A DNA stretch of 16,098 bases. Origin: an uncultured Collinsella sp. GTDB lineage: Bacteria > Actinomycetota > Coriobacteriia > Coriobacteriales > Coriobacteriaceae. The stretch is from positions 1-16,098 of the forward strand of contig CAUAEH010000046.1 in NCBI GenBank assembly GCA_958427975.1, read 5' to 3'. The notes under the pieces were generated by a model. It did no database searches, had not been told where the DNA came from, and was given only the letters and a program-made list of their open reading frames with translations. Below, piece after piece: positions 7,662-13,559 of the stretch (position 1 is its first letter; every line of letters begins with the position of its first letter). A program made the position numbers and the translations under genes.

Positions 7662-7701
7662 TGCGATAATCCTCTGCAGAAGTCACCAAAAGCAGAGGGA
7701 G
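7662..7701 (+). promoter_or_regulatory. Candidate extended -10 promoter and leader hairpin
   Basis: TGCGATAAT (7662-7670) fits an extended -10 element (TGn plus GATAAT) with no clear -35. Just downstream, CCTCTGC (7671-7677) pairs perfectly with GCAGAGG (7692-7698). The right arm overlaps the GAGGGAG ribosome binding site of the flavoprotein gene, so it could mask translation if the transcript starts early enough. This is inferred from sequence pattern alone. Confidence 0.35.
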
Positions 7702-7707
7702 TTTGTG

Positions 7708-8331
7708 ATGAAGGTTCTTTTGGTCAATGGCAGCCCCAAGGCAAACGGCAACACCGCCCGTGCACTCGCCGAGGTCGCCGAGCAATTGCATGCCGAGGGT
7801 ATCGATACCGAGGTGTTCCAGCTGGGCGCCAAGCCCATTCGCGATTGCATTGGCTGCGGTCAGTGCGGCAAGCTCGATTGCCGCTGCACCTTTGACGACG
7901 ACGTGGTCAACGAGCTGATCGCTGCCGCCGAACAGGCCGACGGTTTTGTCTTTGGCTCGCCTGTCTACTACGCGCACCCCAGCGGCCGCATCCTTTCGGC
8001 ACTTGATCGCGCCTTCTATGCCGGCAGCAAGGCCTTTGCGCACAAGCCAGGCGCTGCCATCGCCGTCGCCCGTCGCGGCGGCACGTCGACCACCTTCGAT
8101 GTGCTCAATAAGTACTTCACCATCAACCAGATGCCCGTGGTTGCCTCCACGTACTGGAACAACGTGTTTGGCTGCGTGCCCGGCGACGCCGACGGAGATG
8201 CCGAGGGCCTGGCCACTATGCGAAACATCGGCAAGAACATGACCTGGCTCCTGCGCTGCATCGAAGCTGGACAGGCCGCCGGCATCAACGCACCCGAGGC
8301 AGATCGAGCAACGACCAACTTCATCAGGTAG
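7708..8331 (+). CDS. Flavodoxin-fold NAD(P)H-dependent FMN protein with CxxCxxC motif
   Basis: The 207-aa product belongs to the NADPH-dependent FMN reductase/iron-sulfur flavoprotein superfamily. The FMN-phosphate loop is NGSPKANGNT at residues 7-16, followed by the cysteine cluster CIGCGQC (47-53) with two more Cys at 58 and 60. GSPVYYAHPSG at 83-93 is the flavin-contacting loop. The cysteine cluster resembles that of archaeal iron-sulfur flavoproteins, but whether a 4Fe-4S cluster is bound cannot be told. The substrate (quinone, azo or nitro compound, or a protein partner) is unknown. I chose the ATG at 7708 over the adjacent GTG at 7705 because GGGAG (7697-7701) has better spacing to it. 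The next gene starts 17 nt after the stop, so they probably form an operon. Confidence 0.85.
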   Translation: MKVLLVNGSPKANGNTARALAEVAEQLHAEGIDTEVFQLGAKPIRDCIGCGQCGKLDCRCTFDDDVVNELIAAAEQADGFVFGSPVYYAHPSGRILSALDRAFYAGSKAFAHKPGAAIAVARRGGTSTTFDVLNKYFTINQMPVVASTYWNNVFGCVPGDADGDAEGLATMRNIGKNMTWLLRCIEAGQAAGINAPEADRATTNFIR

Positions 8332-8348
8332 AACGGCGGAACAAATAC

Positions 8349-8690
8349 ATGAACGTGCAGATTTTTGGCACCAAAAAGTCCTTCGATACCAAGAAAGCAC
8401 AGCGCTTCTTCAAAGAGCGCCGCATTAAGGTGCAGTTTATCGACCTTAAGGAAAAGGAGATGAGCAAGGGCGAGCTCACGAGCGTGATGCAGGCGGTCGG
8501 CGGCATCGACAAGCTGCTCAACCCCAAGGCCAAGGACGAGGAGACGCTCGCGCTCATCCAGCACCTCACCCCTAGCCAGCGCTTCGACAAGCTGCTCGAG
8601 AACCAGCAGGTTCTAGCCGAGCCCATCGTGCGTAACGGCAAAAAGGCCACCGTCGGTTATTGCCCCGATGTATGGGGAGCCTGGGAGTAG
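8349..8690 (+). CDS. ArsC/Spx-family protein lacking the catalytic cysteine
   Basis: This 113-aa thioredoxin-fold protein matches the ArsC/YffB/Spx family. It has the N-terminal IFGTKK then FDTKKAQRFFKERRI (5-26), IDLKEKEMSKGEL, the conserved LLNPKAK at 56-62, and the C-terminal PIVRNGKKATVGYCPDVW. In family members the active cysteine follows the first beta strand (for example KNCDTVKKA in YffB). Here that position is Ser11 (codon TCC), and the only cysteine is Cys105 near the C-terminus. Arsenate reduction by the usual thiol chemistry is therefore unlikely, and a regulatory or binding role like Spx is possible. Spacing of 17 nt from the flavoprotein gene suggests joint transcription. The ribosome binding site (GGCGGA) is weak. 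Confidence 0.82.
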   Translation: MNVQIFGTKKSFDTKKAQRFFKERRIKVQFIDLKEKEMSKGELTSVMQAVGGIDKLLNPKAKDEETLALIQHLTPSQRFDKLLENQQVLAEPIVRNGKKATVGYCPDVWGAWE

Positions 8691-8701
8691 CCTGTGTTAT
8701 T

Positions 8702-8737
8702 TGCCAACGCGTGGGTATAAGAGCAGGCGTTTGGCAT
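8702..8737. repeat. Imperfect inverted repeat upstream of the COG0523 GTPase gene
   Basis: TGCCAACGC (8702-8710) and GCGTTTGGCA (8728-8737) pair with one bulged A across a 17-nt loop. It lies 12 nt after the ArsC-like stop and 40 nt before the GTPase start. No T-tract follows. It could end the upstream operon or be an operator for the metal-related gene, and it overlaps TATGAT at 8737-8742. Confidence 0.4.
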
Positions 8738-8776
8738 ATGATTCAACTGTAAGCCATGTCTAACAAAGGAGGGCAC

Positions 8777-9907
8777 ATGCCCAACAAGCCCGTGAAGATC
8801 ATCATGCTTACCGGATACCTCGGTGCCGGCAAGACCACGCTGCTCAACCACATCCTCGCTAACGATGGCGGCATCCGCGCCGCTGTAATCGTCAACGACA
8901 TCGGCGAGATCAACGTCGATGCCAGTCTCATCGCCGACGGCGGTCTTTCCGAGACCGACGACCTCATCCCGCTCACCAACGGCTGCATCTGCTGCACGCT
9001 TTCGGATGACCTGGCCAACCAGCTGCAGGGCATCGCCGATTCAGGCAACTTCGATTACATCATCATCGAGGCATCGGGTATTTGCGAGCCTATCCCCATC
9101 GCCTACACCATCTCGAGCTTCTGCGACGAGGCCAAGGTGGGCGGCGAGCCCAAGCTCGCACTCGACAACATCGTGGCCGTGGTCGATTGTGCCCGCATGT
9201 ACGACGAGTTCAACGGCGGTCGCGACCTGCTGGCAGAGGATATCGACGAGGACGACATCGAGAGCCTGCTCATCCAGCAGATTGAATTCTGCTCCACGCT
9301 GATCCTCAACAAGACCGATACCGTGAGCCCTGAGCAGATTGCCGAGCTCAAGGCTATCGTGCGCAGTCTGCAGAAGGACGCCGTAATCGTCGAGGCTCAA
9401 AACGGTGAGGTCCCCATGGAGGAGCTGCTCGATACCGGCCGTTTCGACTTTATGCGCGCCTACAACTCCGCCGCCTGGATCGAGGCCATGGAGCATCCCG
9501 AGGAGCACGACGACCCCGAGGTGCTCGAGTACGACATCGAGACCTTTGTGTACTCGCGCCGCAAGCCGTTTGACCTGCAGAAGTTTACCGATTTTGTTGA
9601 GCAGGAGTGGCCCGACGAGGTCATCCGCGTCAAGGGTCCGCTGTGGCAGACCGGCGATCCGGACATGTGCTACATGTTTGAGCAGGCCGGCCACCAGATG
9701 CGCCTGATGGAGAACGGCCTGTTTGTCGATTCGGCGCCCGAGGGCGAGAAGCAGAAGATCATCGACGAGAACCCCGAGATCATGCAGATTTGGGACGACG
9801 AGACGGGCGACCGCATGACGAGCCTGTGCATCATCGGCCGTCACATGGACAAGGATACGCTCATCGCCTCCCTCGATGCCTGTCTGACCGACTGGCACCG
9901 CGCCTAG
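8777..9907 (+). CDS. COG0523/CobW-family metal-related GTPase
   Basis: This 376-aa cytoplasmic GTPase belongs to the G3E family of metal chaperones (CobW, YeiR, YjiA, ZNG1). The P-loop GYLGAGKTT is at 13-21. The family hallmark CxCC metal-binding motif (CICC, 70-73) follows, then EASGICEP at 98-105 and the guanine-specificity motif NKTD at 178-181. The C-terminal part (about 255-376) is a CobW-C domain. An acidic stretch around 154-161 (EDIDEDDI) is notable. Members deliver Zn, Co or Fe to client proteins; no cobalamin gene or zinc regulator lies nearby, so the metal cannot be assigned. I chose the ATG at 8777 because AAAGGAGGG (8765-8773) is well placed; an in-frame start at 8756 lies upstream of that site. 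A strong terminator ends this transcript. Confidence 0.9.
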   Translation: MPNKPVKIIMLTGYLGAGKTTLLNHILANDGGIRAAVIVNDIGEINVDASLIADGGLSETDDLIPLTNGCICCTLSDDLANQLQGIADSGNFDYIIIEASGICEPIPIAYTISSFCDEAKVGGEPKLALDNIVAVVDCARMYDEFNGGRDLLAEDIDEDDIESLLIQQIEFCSTLILNKTDTVSPEQIAELKAIVRSLQKDAVIVEAQNGEVPMEELLDTGRFDFMRAYNSAAWIEAMEHPEEHDDPEVLEYDIETFVYSRRKPFDLQKFTDFVEQEWPDEVIRVKGPLWQTGDPDMCYMFEQAGHQMRLMENGLFVDSAPEGEKQKIIDENPEIMQIWDDETGDRMTSLCIIGRHMDKDTLIASLDACLTDWHRA

Positions 9908-9946
9908 GTTTATCCAAGCGGGTATTTTTCCGCCTACGTAACCGCC

Positions 9947-9987
9947 AAACCACCACGAAGGTGCCTGTCCCCTTCGTGGTGGTTTTT
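9947..9987 (+). terminator. Strong intrinsic terminator after the GTPase gene
   Basis: A perfect 15-bp stem (9947-9961 with 9971-9985) has a 9-nt loop ending CTGTCC and a run of five T at 9983-9987. It lies 39 nt after the stop. The loop resembles that of the hairpin at 14665-14699, so this may be one member of a dispersed hairpin family. Confidence 0.88.
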
Positions 9988-10008
9988 CGTTCTGAGCCAA
10001 GGAGATTC

Positions 10009-10608
10009 ATGTTCAACATCGTGCTGTATGCGCCCGAGATTCCGGCCAATACGGGCAATATCGGCCGCACCTGCGTGGTTACCGGCGCCCGCCTGCATCT
10101 GGTGGAGCCGCTGGGCTTTTCGCTCGACGACAAGACGGTGCGTCGCGCCGGCCTGGGCTACTGGCAAAACTTGGACGTGACGACCTATGCCGACTGGGAG
10201 GATTTCCTTGCGCGCAATGACCTCTCCCCCGCCGACGAGCGCCTACATCTGCTGACCAAAAAGGCACTCCGCACCTATGCACAAAGCACCTACCGCGACG
10301 GTGACTATTTGGTCTTTGGCAGCGAGAGCTCGGGCATTCCCGAGCCACTGCTTGCCGCAGCGCCCGAGCGCTGCGAGCGCATCCCAATGCTGCGCGATTG
10401 CGACTCACTCGATAACGCCGAGGCTTGGGAAGCTCACGAGGAATCGTTGGGGCATACCGAGGACAGCCACGAGGCCATCCTTCAACAGGACATCTGCGGC
10501 AACTTCGTCGACCCGGACGACTACCGCATTAGTGCGCTCAACCTCTCCAACAGCGCCGCCATCGTCCTCTACGAAGCTCTGCGCCAGGCAGGCTTTCCGG
10601 GAATGTGA
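10009..10608 (+). CDS. trmL: tRNA (cytidine/uridine-2'-O-)-methyltransferase TrmL
   Basis: This SPOUT-class enzyme would methylate the 2'-OH of the wobble base of tRNA-Leu using S-adenosylmethionine. NIVLYAPEIPANTGNIGRTC (3-22) is the TrmL/YibK N-terminal signature. LVFGSESSGIPEPLL (101-115), IPM (125-127) and ALNLSNSAAIVLYEALRQ (176-193) are the knot motifs that bind the cofactor. The family is usually about 150-160 aa; this one is 199 aa. The excess is an acidic segment at about 129-174 inserted between IPM and the NLSN motif, where other members have only a few residues. The ATG at 10009 has AAGGAG at 9999-10004. The frame is open further upstream, but that part runs through the preceding terminator. 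Confidence 0.9.
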   Translation: MFNIVLYAPEIPANTGNIGRTCVVTGARLHLVEPLGFSLDDKTVRRAGLGYWQNLDVTTYADWEDFLARNDLSPADERLHLLTKKALRTYAQSTYRDGDYLVFGSESSGIPEPLLAAAPERCERIPMLRDCDSLDNAEAWEAHEESLGHTEDSHEAILQQDICGNFVDPDDYRISALNLSNSAAIVLYEALRQAGFPGM

Positions 10609-10648
10609 CAAAGGGACAGTCTCGTTGCCATATCGGACAATTGTCACA
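10604..10648. repeat. Hairpin carrying the CAAAGGGACAG motif after trmL
   Basis: TGTGACAA (10604-10611) pairs with TTGTCACA (10641-10648), starting over the trmL stop. The right arm also belongs to the palindrome GACAATTGTC (10636-10645). CAAAGGGACAG occupies 10609-10619, and the same 11 bases recur inverted at 14681-14691. It resembles an intergenic REP-like element more than a normal terminator. Confidence 0.5.
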
Positions 10649-10674
10649 TTGACACCCTTCAAACGAAATCAGAG

Positions 10675-10715
10675 ATGCCCGCTATCGCAACGTAAGGCAT
10701 CGCGATAGCGGGCAT
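10675..10715. terminator. Hairpin between convergent trmL and DUF4230 genes
   Basis: A perfect 14-bp stem (10675-10688 with 10702-10715) has a 13-nt loop. It sits between convergent genes. Neither side has a T-tract, so termination efficiency is uncertain, but a bidirectional transcript-end role fits the position. Confidence 0.55.
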
Positions 10716-10751
10716 TCAGCTGAATCAGTAATTTGATTTCAAAGGTAGATA

Positions 10752-11399
10752 TTAATCTTCGAATTCGACATTGACCCTTACGTCTGGACCACAGAACGTC
10801 GACACCTGCTTTTTCACCAGTTTTACTGCACGTTCATCAGATTTTTCCAGCATGCCACTTTCTTGAACCTTTTGCCTCTGGTCCTTATCAGCCTGCTGAA
10901 GCAATTTATTTAAATCGTCCGTACTGACCTGATTCCAATTAAGAAAACCATTGTCCTCAACGTACTTTTTAAGCGAGTTCGGATCCGTTGACAACGTCAC
11001 GATCTCGGAATGCGGAAGCGTAACATTAACAGATTTTATTACCGACTCGTTGTTTTTCGAACGATGGACTTTTACCTTCAGGTTCTCATCGTCTACGTTC
11101 AGGCCGATATCCGCCTTGCCATCGATGGTCGCCACATATCGCTTAGTAGTAAATGGGTTGTTAAAACCAAACGGATTCCCTGCATCGTCAATATATAGAA
11201 CCTGAGTAAAATCGTATTCGTAGGTAAGCAACTTCGTTACCGGCTTAATTTCTTCCCGAATCGAATCATCGCTTATAACGGTCTGATCGCGCGTCAACCA
11301 CAGGTACACGCAGCCGCCACAAGCTGCAATCAAGCCTAACGCCAATAGGGCGACAATTATCTTCTGGCCAATTGTTTTAAACGGATTGGAAACGCTCAT
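10752..11399 (-). CDS. Membrane-anchored DUF4230 protein
   Basis: This 215-aa protein has one N-terminal membrane segment (about 13-34, IIVALLALGLIAACGGCVYL) and an extracytoplasmic or peripheral domain. That domain begins IREEIKPVTKLLTYEYDFTQV (47-67), the typical start of DUF4230, with VNVTLPHSEIVTLSTDPNSL (124-143) later. The function of the family is unknown. Charged C-terminal helices (about 155-200, rich in K, D, E and Q) may be coiled. The start has GGAGG 11 nt upstream on the minus strand. The DNA is clearly A+T-richer than the flanking housekeeping genes, which suggests recent acquisition. It follows the secreted-protein gene on the same strand, but a terminator-like hairpin lies between them. 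Confidence 0.75.
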   Translation of the reverse strand: MSVSNPFKTIGQKIIVALLALGLIAACGGCVYLWLTRDQTVISDDSIREEIKPVTKLLTYEYDFTQVLYIDDAGNPFGFNNPFTTKRYVATIDGKADIGLNVDDENLKVKVHRSKNNESVIKSVNVTLPHSEIVTLSTDPNSLKKYVEDNGFLNWNQVSTDDLNKLLQQADKDQRQKVQESGMLEKSDERAVKLVKKQVSTFCGPDVRVNVEFED

Positions 11400-11565
11400 T
11401 TAGCCCTTGTCCTCCAGTTGTCCTCAGGGTAATTACGGACTCAATTCATTTATATTGGGTTTTGATGTCAACCAATTCAGAAAGGAAGGACTTAAATCCA
11501 ACATAATATGAATACACATTCATACGTTAATTTAATACCTATTCTGCTGCACGTAACTTTAGAAA

Positions 11566-11600
11566 GATTGGGGCACAGACCATAGGCCGGCACCCCAATC
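11566..11600 (-). terminator. Terminator of the secreted-protein gene (minus strand)
   Basis: GATTGGGG (11566-11573) pairs with CCCCAATC (11593-11600). On the minus strand the stem is followed by TTTCT. It lies 47 nt beyond the stop at 11648. The 19-nt loop is long, so strength is uncertain. The rest of 11400-11647 is A+T-rich and presumably holds the promoter of the DUF4230 gene; I could not fix its boxes. Confidence 0.55.
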
Positions 11601-11647
11601 CATACATAGGCATCATAACGCGTTGATCATTCGATCATATGCCCAAC

Positions 11648-12532
11648 TTAATCAACTGAAACGCTGACATCCATCCGCTGATCTCGGTCGCTATATCCGA
11701 TCATCAGTTCCCGTCCCTTTTTATCCTTTGCGCAAAAACTGCTGTCATACGAATATTCGATGTCCTTGTATCCCTTTTTCTTGCAAGCTTTGATGTATTT
11801 GTCGTACCCATCATGATCGATGCCAAATGCGACAAACGAAAGGCAGTCTTTTTCGTCTAACGACGTATAAACGATAGGGCAGTCAGGCTTCGGCAAGGAT
11901 TTTGCAAGGGCTTTTGTTGGCCAGTCATACGCCTTGACACCGCCCTTTGATGAAGTCGTATAGGTTTTCGACTTGAAACTATAGTACTCGAGATATATCT
12001 TTCCATCGCCGCCTAGATAGGCAATAGTCGCCACTGAAGGCTCCATCAGGTCATATTGATTCTGCTGGGCATTGGCGACATAGTCACCATGGGTAATGCA
12101 CGGAACGCTATCAACCGATTCTCGCTTCTCGACGATTCGCTGGCTATCCGCCGTCATTTTCAGCGTTGAATAATCGTGCGTAGCCTCTTCCTCATCAAAA
12201 ACGTCAGTAAACAGAAGTTTCTGCTCGTCAGTCAACTCCCCTTTCGGCTCAAACTGAATAGTGAACTGAGCAATATCGAAGCTCGATTTATTGTCATATT
12301 CAAATGTCATCATCTCGACGCCATCAACAACGCCTTCTGAGACACTCCAGTTTAGTTGATCGATTTTTACTGAATCCTTCTTACCTGGCTTTGGCTTCTT
12401 TCCGCTTTTCTTAGTCGCTGCAAATGCGCATGTCGGACTCCAGCCGCGACCCGTAATTCCGAGTGGTAGAGAAATGCCGATTAGCGCCGCCGCGCTAAAA
12501 GCCAGAACTGCCGTAAATAACTTTTTCTTCAT
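11648..12532 (-). CDS. Secreted protein with DUF6591-like C-terminus
   Basis: This 294-aa exported protein has a clear signal peptide: KKK at 2-4, a hydrophobic core at about 8-24, and AFA before a likely cleavage site near residue 38. A Lys/Gly/Pro-rich linker follows (40-52). The middle (about 55-100, DQLNWSVSEGVVDG and FDIAQFTIQFEP) looks like a beta-rich domain. The last 60 residues (YDKYIKACKKKGYKDIEY to MDVSVSVD) resemble the DUF6591 repeat, a small unit found in Firmicute and Actinobacterial surface proteins. I infer that family from the pattern only. There is no LPXTG motif or lipobox. AAGGGA precedes the start by about 6 nt. Low-GC DNA and the neighbouring recombinase suggest cargo of an inserted segment. 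The function is unknown. Confidence 0.7.
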   Translation of the reverse strand: MKKKLFTAVLAFSAAALIGISLPLGITGRGWSPTCAFAATKKSGKKPKPGKKDSVKIDQLNWSVSEGVVDGVEMMTFEYDNKSSFDIAQFTIQFEPKGELTDEQKLLFTDVFDEEEATHDYSTLKMTADSQRIVEKRESVDSVPCITHGDYVANAQQNQYDLMEPSVATIAYLGGDGKIYLEYYSFKSKTYTTSSKGGVKAYDWPTKALAKSLPKPDCPIVYTSLDEKDCLSFVAFGIDHDGYDKYIKACKKKGYKDIEYSYDSSFCAKDKKGRELMIGYSDRDQRMDVSVSVD

Positions 12533-12561
12533 TACATATCCCTTGGTAGTCGTTTAACCTC

Positions 12562-12679
12562 CCCCTCGTCAAATAGCAGACGAATTGGCGACGCAGTGGC
12601 ACTATTTGATTCAAGGGCGTGAACTGGATAAACATCGAGGGAAGGAGTGGGCCCTGTGCAATAAACTCCCCTCGTCAAA
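12562..12679. repeat. Repeated CCCTCG motifs beside the recombinase gene
   Basis: CCCCTCGTCAAA occurs exactly at 12562-12573 and 12668-12679 as a direct repeat 106 bp apart. Between them CGAGGG (12636-12641) is inverted, and it forms an imperfect hairpin with the right copy. The cluster lies within 130 bp of the 3' end of the serine recombinase gene. It could be a recombination or resolution site, but no family consensus is recognised. Confidence 0.4.
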
Positions 12680-12687
12680 ATGTCTAG

Positions 12688-13323
12688 CTAAAGAGGACGG
12701 GCAGACGGCGAACGGTCATATCCGTTCGCGTCCGCCCGTCTCCAACGATCAAACGTCGATGCGCTAACGTTCAAAAGCATTGCGGCCTCTTGTCTCGTAA
12801 CCTCACCTCCTTCGAATGATTTGATGACATCGCGGTAGCTATCCGGACGTTCGAGCGTCGGTCTCCCAAATCTCACACCCCGCAGACGCGCCGACGCGAT
12901 ACCCTCCGCCTGGCGCTGCTTTATGTTTTCACGCTCCACCTGAGCCACGTAACTCAAAACCTGAAGCACTAGATCGGCAATAAAAGTCCCCGTAATTCCA
13001 TTGGGTTGTTCGCGTGTATCAAGCAATGGCATATCGAGCACCACGATGGCAACGCGTTTGTCCGTCGTTAGGCGACGCCATTCATCGATAACTTCACGGT
13101 AGTCGCGACCCAATCGATCGATACTCTTAATCACCAGAACGTCCCCTTCGCGCAGACGACGAAGAAGACGCCGGTACTGAGGACGCCTGAAGTCCTTTCC
13201 ACTCGCTTTGTCAGCATAGATCAAATTCGTTTGGACCGGAAACCGCTCCAGCGCATCCAGTTGGCGATCCAGGTTCTGATCTGCTGACGAAACTCGAGCA
13301 TACCCATAGATTCTGTTTTTCAT
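12688..13323 (-). CDS. Serine recombinase (resolvase/invertase family)
   Basis: This 211-aa small serine recombinase cuts and rejoins DNA by a phosphoserine link. The N-terminal catalytic domain has GYARVSSADQNLDRQLDAL (6-24) with the nucleophile Ser in RVSS. YADKASGKDFRRPQ is followed by the arginine-rich active-site block KSIDRLGRDYRE. The long helix with VERENIKQRQAEGIASA and then GVRFGRP links to a C-terminal helix-turn-helix (TRQEAAMLLNVSASTFDRWR) that binds the crossover site. The length and order match Tn3-type resolvases and Gin/Hin-type invertases; the sequence does not show which. I chose the ATG at 13323 because AGGGG lies 6 nt upstream; a GTG at 13344 is in frame. No transposase is nearby. 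It diverges from the AAA ATPase gene. Confidence 0.9.
   Translation of the reverse strand: MKNRIYGYARVSSADQNLDRQLDALERFPVQTNLIYADKASGKDFRRPQYRRLLRRLREGDVLVIKSIDRLGRDYREVIDEWRRLTTDKRVAIVVLDMPLLDTREQPNGITGTFIADLVLQVLSYVAQVERENIKQRQAEGIASARLRGVRFGRPTLERPDSYRDVIKSFEGGEVTRQEAAMLLNVSASTFDRWRRADANGYDRSPSARPL
12696..12740 (-). terminator. Hairpin overlapping the 3' end of the recombinase gene
   Basis: An imperfect stem of about 19 bp (12696-12715 with 12722-12740) lies inside the last codons of the recombinase gene. On the minus strand TCCTCTTTAG follows, covering the stop. It may act as a terminator embedded in coding sequence. Confidence 0.4.
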
Positions 13324-13489
13324 GATTGCCCCTATCAGCCGCACGATGGCAGCTTCAGCTCATCTGAGAGCCCACTCACAATAGGGCGTGCAAATTTCGC
13401 GAATGGGCTGAACCCATTTTCGGGCTCCAACGTAAGCTATTCAAGCACCGCTTCGATAACGCACGGGGCAACCTTATGCTTTGAAATGA

Positions 13490-13536
13490 AATTAATCGTT
13501 TTTAATTGAGATTAACTAGAATAAAATAAAATTAAC
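13490..13536 (+). promoter_or_regulatory. A+T-rich control region with ATTAA repeats every 20 bp
   Basis: ATTAAT at 13491 and ATTAAC at 13511 and 13531 are exactly 20 bp apart, about two helical turns. AATTAA (13490-13495) and TTAATT (13502-13507) also form a palindrome. This is the most A+T-rich stretch of the 236-bp gap between the divergent recombinase and ATPase genes and lies just upstream of the ATPase ribosome binding site. It probably holds the ATPase promoter; TAAAAT at 13522-13527 is a possible -10. The elsewhere unassigned part has a 6-bp hairpin at 13402-13418. Confidence 0.45.
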
Positions 13537-13559
13537 CCGAGACGCTAAAGGAGAGCCTT

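Noticed and set aside
9041..10000. Minus-strand open frame (319 codons) opposite the COG0523 GTPase
   Set aside because: It is a shadow frame running through a strong terminator; the product is a Leu/Val/His/Gly-rich antisense translation.
12562..12679. Repeat cluster as a CRISPR array
   Set aside because: There are only two direct copies of 12 bp, with no regular repeat-spacer pattern and no cas genes.
12585..12767. 60-codon plus-strand open frame between the secreted-protein and recombinase genes
   Set aside because: It runs into the recombinase coding region antisense and crosses the repeat cluster; there is no good ribosome binding site or family match.
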